A DNA stretch of 64,000 nucleotides. It comes from Ulva prolifera (lineage: Eukaryota > Chlorophyta > Ulvophyceae > Ulvales > Ulvaceae). The stretch is taken from NCBI GenBank assembly GCA_023078555.1, contig CM041198.1:9285836-9349835 (forward strand), written 5' to 3'. Made by a program: the position numbers and the translations under genes. Positions 59,557 through 64,000 of this stretch are shown in pieces (the stretch's first letter is position 1; the number at the start of each line of letters is the position of its first letter). Under the pieces are notes generated by a model. The model ran no database searches, was not told the origin of the DNA, and worked only from the letters and a program-made list of their open reading frames with translations.

Positions 59557-62500
59557 ATGCCAGGCCGACGCACGTGCCCCGCTGTCGGTATCGATCTTGG
59601 CACGACTTACAGCTGTGTAGCGGTGTGGCAGAACGGTCGAGTAGAGATCATCAGCAACGACCTGGGCTGCCGCGTTACCCCGTCGTACGTCGCCTTCACT
59701 GACACCCAGAGGCTCGTCGGAGAGGCAGCGAAGAGCCAAGCTCACCGAAACGGGGAAAACACGTACGAAATTCTTCCTGCCCCGGCCCAGGGATTCACCT
59801 CGTCGTGTTTGGTTGAGGAACATTCATTCTCGATCCCTGCTTGTTTCGGGGAGCAGTATCCCGAGATAGCGCATGCATGGGACGCCAGCGACTTCGCAGG
59901 TATAGGGCACTGAGTGTGTCCAATGCCTTGCGGATCATGCGTTTCCTGAGTGCGATCGTAATTCGTCTTCCAATGGGTCGTCTGTCAGCTACCACGCGAG
60001 CAACTCGTAGCCGGTGCTAAGTATGTTCGGTGTGTGCCGCTCACCACTGCCCTAGGCCTGGTGGACTCAGGCAGAGCTGTCATGACGTGTGGGGCTCTCT
60101 CTTGTTCGTGTGCATGCTGCAAGCACCTCTGCGGATTGCCGTTGAGCACATTTGTGCCCGGGTTTACAGTGCTACCTATATGTGAATACACTTCGCTGCG
60201 CATGTGCCAAGCAGCTTGGGTGGGCTTATGATGCCTGTGGAGTGCGTGATTCGCACCGCGGGTGGCACTGACAGCACCTTGCATTGATGCGATGGATCTG
60301 TGAAGCCGCAGCATGAAGCTTGAGACCTCTGCGTCAAAGGCCTGCATCTGAGCGGCGCAAGAGGCTTGTATGTGGAATGATACTGCTGTGTCCGTCCCAA
60401 TGACTAGATTGTGATCTCCGTCCTTGATTAGCGTGTGTTCGATGTGAATCAAAGGGCCTCTCTGTTGCTATCACCCTGCAAGGCAGTCTTGTTAGGGAGT
60501 GGCCCTGATGTGCGTTGCTTGTGTACACGGTTTGGGTGCGCGCCAAGTGCGGTTCCTGCTTCTGAGGCGCAGAAACGTAGATCTGGGATTGCTAAGCCAT
60601 GCCATTCTGGGACATTGACGACTCTGGAGAAACGGGTCTTCCTGTGCTACACGCCGGCGCGGAGTGGTCACGCATGGCTGCATGAAACCTGCTTCGCTTG
60701 CCCAAAGCGGACGCAGAACCTACGACCTGCCGAAAGAGGGAGAATTTTATGTACCGTCCACACGACCCATTGGACAGTGGTCCAGACAGTCCGCAAGGGT
60801 GGCAAACTGTGGGGATATAGACCGTGTTGCAGCCTGGCAACTCCTCGCTACTCGACCTGCTTCCCGTTGAGCTGATCTCGGTCTCTGGTTGGCAGAGGTG
60901 GCCCAGGATATGGCCTCAAGCCCGTTTTGGTTGCAGTTTGTCTGCCTGCGCTCCTGATCGTGCCTTTCGTGTCCTGCTCGTTCATACATGATAGGCTCGA
61001 AGTACGGGAAGCCTGTACAAAGCTGCATGCAGGATATATGATGCCAAGCGCCTGATCGGACGGAAGTTTTCAGATACTGTTGTGCAAGGAGACATGCAGC
61101 TGTGGCCGTTCAAGGTGCACAAAGGGACCGCAGACAAGCCAGTGCTCAGGGTGCAGCATGAGGGCAAGACAAAGGAGTATGCTCCCCAGCAGATCTCATC
61201 GATGGTGCTGGCACGGATGAAGAAGTTTGCTGAGGACTTTCTGGACGGCGATGTCACACAAGCTGTCATCACCGTGCCGGCCTACTTCAACGATGCCCAA
61301 CGATCTGCAACTGTTGAGGCTGGCAAGATTGCGGGGCTGGAGGTGCTCAGGATCATCAGCGAGCCGGTCGCGGCGGCACTGACCTACGGCCTGCAGCGCC
61401 ACCATGTGGGCAAGAGCAAAGTTGTCATCTACGACCTCGGGGGCGGCACATGCGACGTTTCTGCCCTGGAGATAGAAGGCGGAGACTTCAATGTGCTGGC
61501 AAAGGACGGCGACACTCACCTGGGTGGTGAGGACTTTGACAGGTGCCTTGTGGATCACTTCGTTCAGGTGCTGAAACCGTCCGCTGCAATGCTGGTGTTC
61601 GCACCGCGCCCTTCTGCTGCTGTACCGTGCAGACCGCGTCATCCGCCGAACGTATCGAGCAGGCTATCAGCTTGGGTGTTGGACGTGGCCATGCACATTT
61701 GGCACCGCACATCCAAGTGTGCAAACAGTTAGGAATGCAGTGAGAGTGTAGAAGCATACAGCAAGTTGAGGACAAGATCATGCAAAGCATCTGGTCTGCT
61801 GTGTGATCGGCACTGGCTGTAAAGCCGACGCTTGCGGTGTCTGACGCGGTCCCCATGGAAGTGGAGGGCTTTCCTTCCCCGTGGCCACTGGCCACGCTCA
61901 ACGTGCCACAGGCTGCCACTCACTCACAGTAGCTCATGGCTCTGTGATTACAGAGTTGCATTGCATCAGCCAGTGCGACCATGCATAGTGGAAATGGCAC
62001 CTCGTTTGTCGTGTCACTGCAGCATGCCGCTGCATTCACCGCAGTGGCATGAGCACCGACGTCATGTCTGGTTTGAACGTAGGAGTGAATGCCTCCTCCG
62101 CCAGGGTGTTGCGCAAACCGGGATGCAGCTCTCTTGAGCGCACGTGCTTCTGCTCAGTCGGCGCCCATGCAGGAGATCCGGAAGAAGTACAGAGTCGACT
62201 TGTCGTCGGATAGACGAGCACGTCGGCGGCTGCATGGGGCGGCCGAGGTGGCGAAGCGGACCCTGTCAACCACGGACTGTGCCACAGTCGAGGTCGAGGG
62301 TCTCATCAAGGGTGATGACTTCTTCACGTCCATCACGTGTGCGAAATTCGAGGATCTGTGCGAGGACTTGTTCCAGCGCTGCATGCTGCCGGTCACCCGC
62401 TGCCTGGACGCGGCGGGCCTGAAGCCGCACCAGGTCGACGAGGTGGTGCTTGTGGGAGGCTCCACGCGCATCCCACGGATCCAGTCTCTGCTCCAGATGC

Positions 62501-63369
62501 TTTTTGATGGGAAGGCACTGAACAAGACTGTCAATCCGGATGAGGCTGTTGCGCACGGGGCTGCTGTTCAGGCCGCCATGTTGACTGACACGTGGTCTAG
62601 CAGTGTGATTGAGTCGCTGCGCCTGCAGGACGTCACCCCGCTGTCCCTGGGGCTCAGCTGCTCTGGGGACAAATTCTCGGTCGTGATCCCAAGAAACGCA
62701 AAGGTCCCAGCCAGCGCGACTCTCATATATCACAACGCACGCGACGTCACAGACAAACCCTCAGCAAGCATCCGCTTCCCAGTGCATGAGGGTGAGCGGT
62801 CCGTGGCCTCACTGAACGAGAGGCTGGGGTCATTCTCACTGCACGACCTGCCCCTGGGACCAAAGGGCTCACACCTTTTTGAGGTCACGTTCACCATCGA
62901 CTCTGATGGCATCCTGACCGTGACGTCCAAGCACAAGGGCACGGACAACTGGAAGGGGATCACCATTGACCACAGCAGCGGCCGCCACACGGAGCAAGAG
63001 GTGAAGAAGATGATTGAGGAGGCCGAGCGCTACAGGCAAGCCGATGAAGCCGTGCTGGTGAAGCAGAAGGCAAAGAACGATCTGTCAGAGTACGTGTACG
63101 GCATCAAGAATGCTCTCAGGGCTGGCCTGGAGAGCGATCTGCAACGTTTCGATGCTTCTGCATTGGTCAAGTCAAAGGATAGAATCATAGCATGGTTGGA
63201 GTCGGGCAGCGACGTGCGGGAGCCTGATGAGTACTACAGCCGGCGCTCTGAGCTTGAGGCGTTGTGCAGCTGCGCCGTCCGGAACGCAATCAGTGCGCTC
63301 TTCTCAATCCTCCACTTCCGCAGGGATATCGGCCTGCAGCTTCTTACAGTCTGTGAGCTGTCTTCATGA
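59557..63369 (+). CDS. Cytosolic-type Hsp70 chaperone with unusual C-terminus
   Basis: Hsp70 binds and releases unfolded protein in an ATP cycle. Three exons join in frame at GT-AG sites: 59557-59762, 61033-61567 and 62173-63369, giving 645 aa. The start follows from the N-terminus [20 protein letters not shown]. ATPase motifs are [23 protein letters not shown] (Cys for the usual Phe) and [17 protein letters not shown]; the linker region is [14 protein letters not shown]. The beta domain and helical lid follow ([30 protein letters not shown]). The sequence nearest the family is cytosolic Hsp70, with no signal or transit peptide. The protein stops soon after [13 protein letters not shown], with a non-family tail and no EEVD, so binding to TPR co-chaperones would be lost unless another 3-prime exon exists. 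Lobe II ([20 protein letters not shown]) is rather diverged. Confidence 0.85.
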
Positions 63370-64000
63370 AATCATCGTGAGCATGGAGGCTCGGGGGCAG
63401 CTGCGGTCGATGCTCACTGACAGTGATGCAGTATCACGCTCGTGCAATTTGCACCAGGAGCAGGTGTCTTCGGGCCGTGCACTCTGCTGTCTACGCTTGA
63501 GTTCTGGATGTGAAGTCGTGTCACGCAGAGCAGCTTCGGCTGTGCGGCAATGTGCTCGTGCCGCATGGCGCTGAGTGCCCGCGTGGTGCAGATTTGGATA
63601 CAGAATGGAGGCCTTCGGACAAGGTGATGATTGCAGCTGGCAAAGAGCTGTCCATAACAATCAAAGAGGCTGTCAAGATGGCAACGGGGTAATTTGGGCT
63701 TCTACACAGGGTCGCAGCATGTGCTGCTTGCATGGCATGCTGCCTTTAGGCATGTGCTCAGGCCCTGATCACTGGTCGACACACCCCAGGCAGAGCCTCT
63801 GGCCTTGTACAGTAGCTGCAGACATGCTGAGCCTGGCTGTTCCAGTGTATGTCGAGCAGCCGCACTGCGATGCAGATCAGAGTGGTACTGGCACTTCGCC
63901 GTTACTGGTGTATGGGACTGGTAATTTTGACAGGCCATGTTTGGGCCTGTGTATTGTGTTGCTTGCTACAAATGCGTTTTGAAATGTATAACACTTTGAT
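63370..64000. other. Downstream of Hsp70; nothing recognised
   Basis: Open frames at 63227-63574 and 63510-63692 carry no Hsp70 or other motif. The true 3-prime end of the Hsp70 gene might be here, but I could not find a GPKIEEVD-type ending. Confidence 0.4.

Overview
This window is a stretch of nuclear DNA from a eukaryote, most likely a chlorophyte green alga. Genes are cut into many short exons with GT-AG junctions. The clearest gene encodes plastid-type GapA glyceraldehyde-3-phosphate dehydrogenase with an N-terminal presequence, which points to the green lineage. Other host genes are a Rab5-like GTPase, an ARMC6-like armadillo protein, a bZIP factor, an Hsp110-like protein and an Hsp70. 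A run of exactly 100 N (53576-53675) is a scaffold gap. Species cannot be named from the sequence alone. All exon joins were made by eye from reading frame, GT-AG sites and remembered family sequences.

Layout. 0.3-2.2 kb: a broken copy of an unrecognised multi-exon gene family; its better preserved sister lies inverted at 53.7-55.3 kb. 4434-17357: a 12.9 kb CACTA DNA transposon with CACTACA...TGTAGTG ends and a 3-bp CAA target duplication. It carries a tnp2-type transposase on the plus strand, a divergent intact 8-exon gene of unknown function on the minus strand, a 346-bp tandem array, and a further small spliced coding region. 17491-27915: a Ty3/gypsy chromovirus with 1.06-kb LTRs, gag, protease-like/RT/RNase H, a broken integrase with a chromodomain remnant, and an extra 3-prime ORF with an intron. 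27.9-30.8 kb is mostly unassigned with small repeats.

30.8-48.9 kb is a host gene block: Rab5-like GTPase (+), ARMC6-like protein (+), bZIP factor (+), and an unrecognised cysteine-containing protein with a hydrophobic C-terminus (+). Exons become very GC-rich from about 34.8 kb while introns stay moderate. 51.2-53.3 kb holds GapA (-). 55.6-63.4 kb holds a head-to-head chaperone pair: an Hsp110-like gene (-) and a cytosolic-type Hsp70 gene (+), separated by 939 bp. In other eukaryotes Hsp110 acts as a nucleotide exchange factor for Hsp70, so the pair may be functionally linked.

Several frame breaks in the mobile elements and single-base indels between tandem repeat units could be decay or consensus errors in the assembly; the sequence does not separate these.
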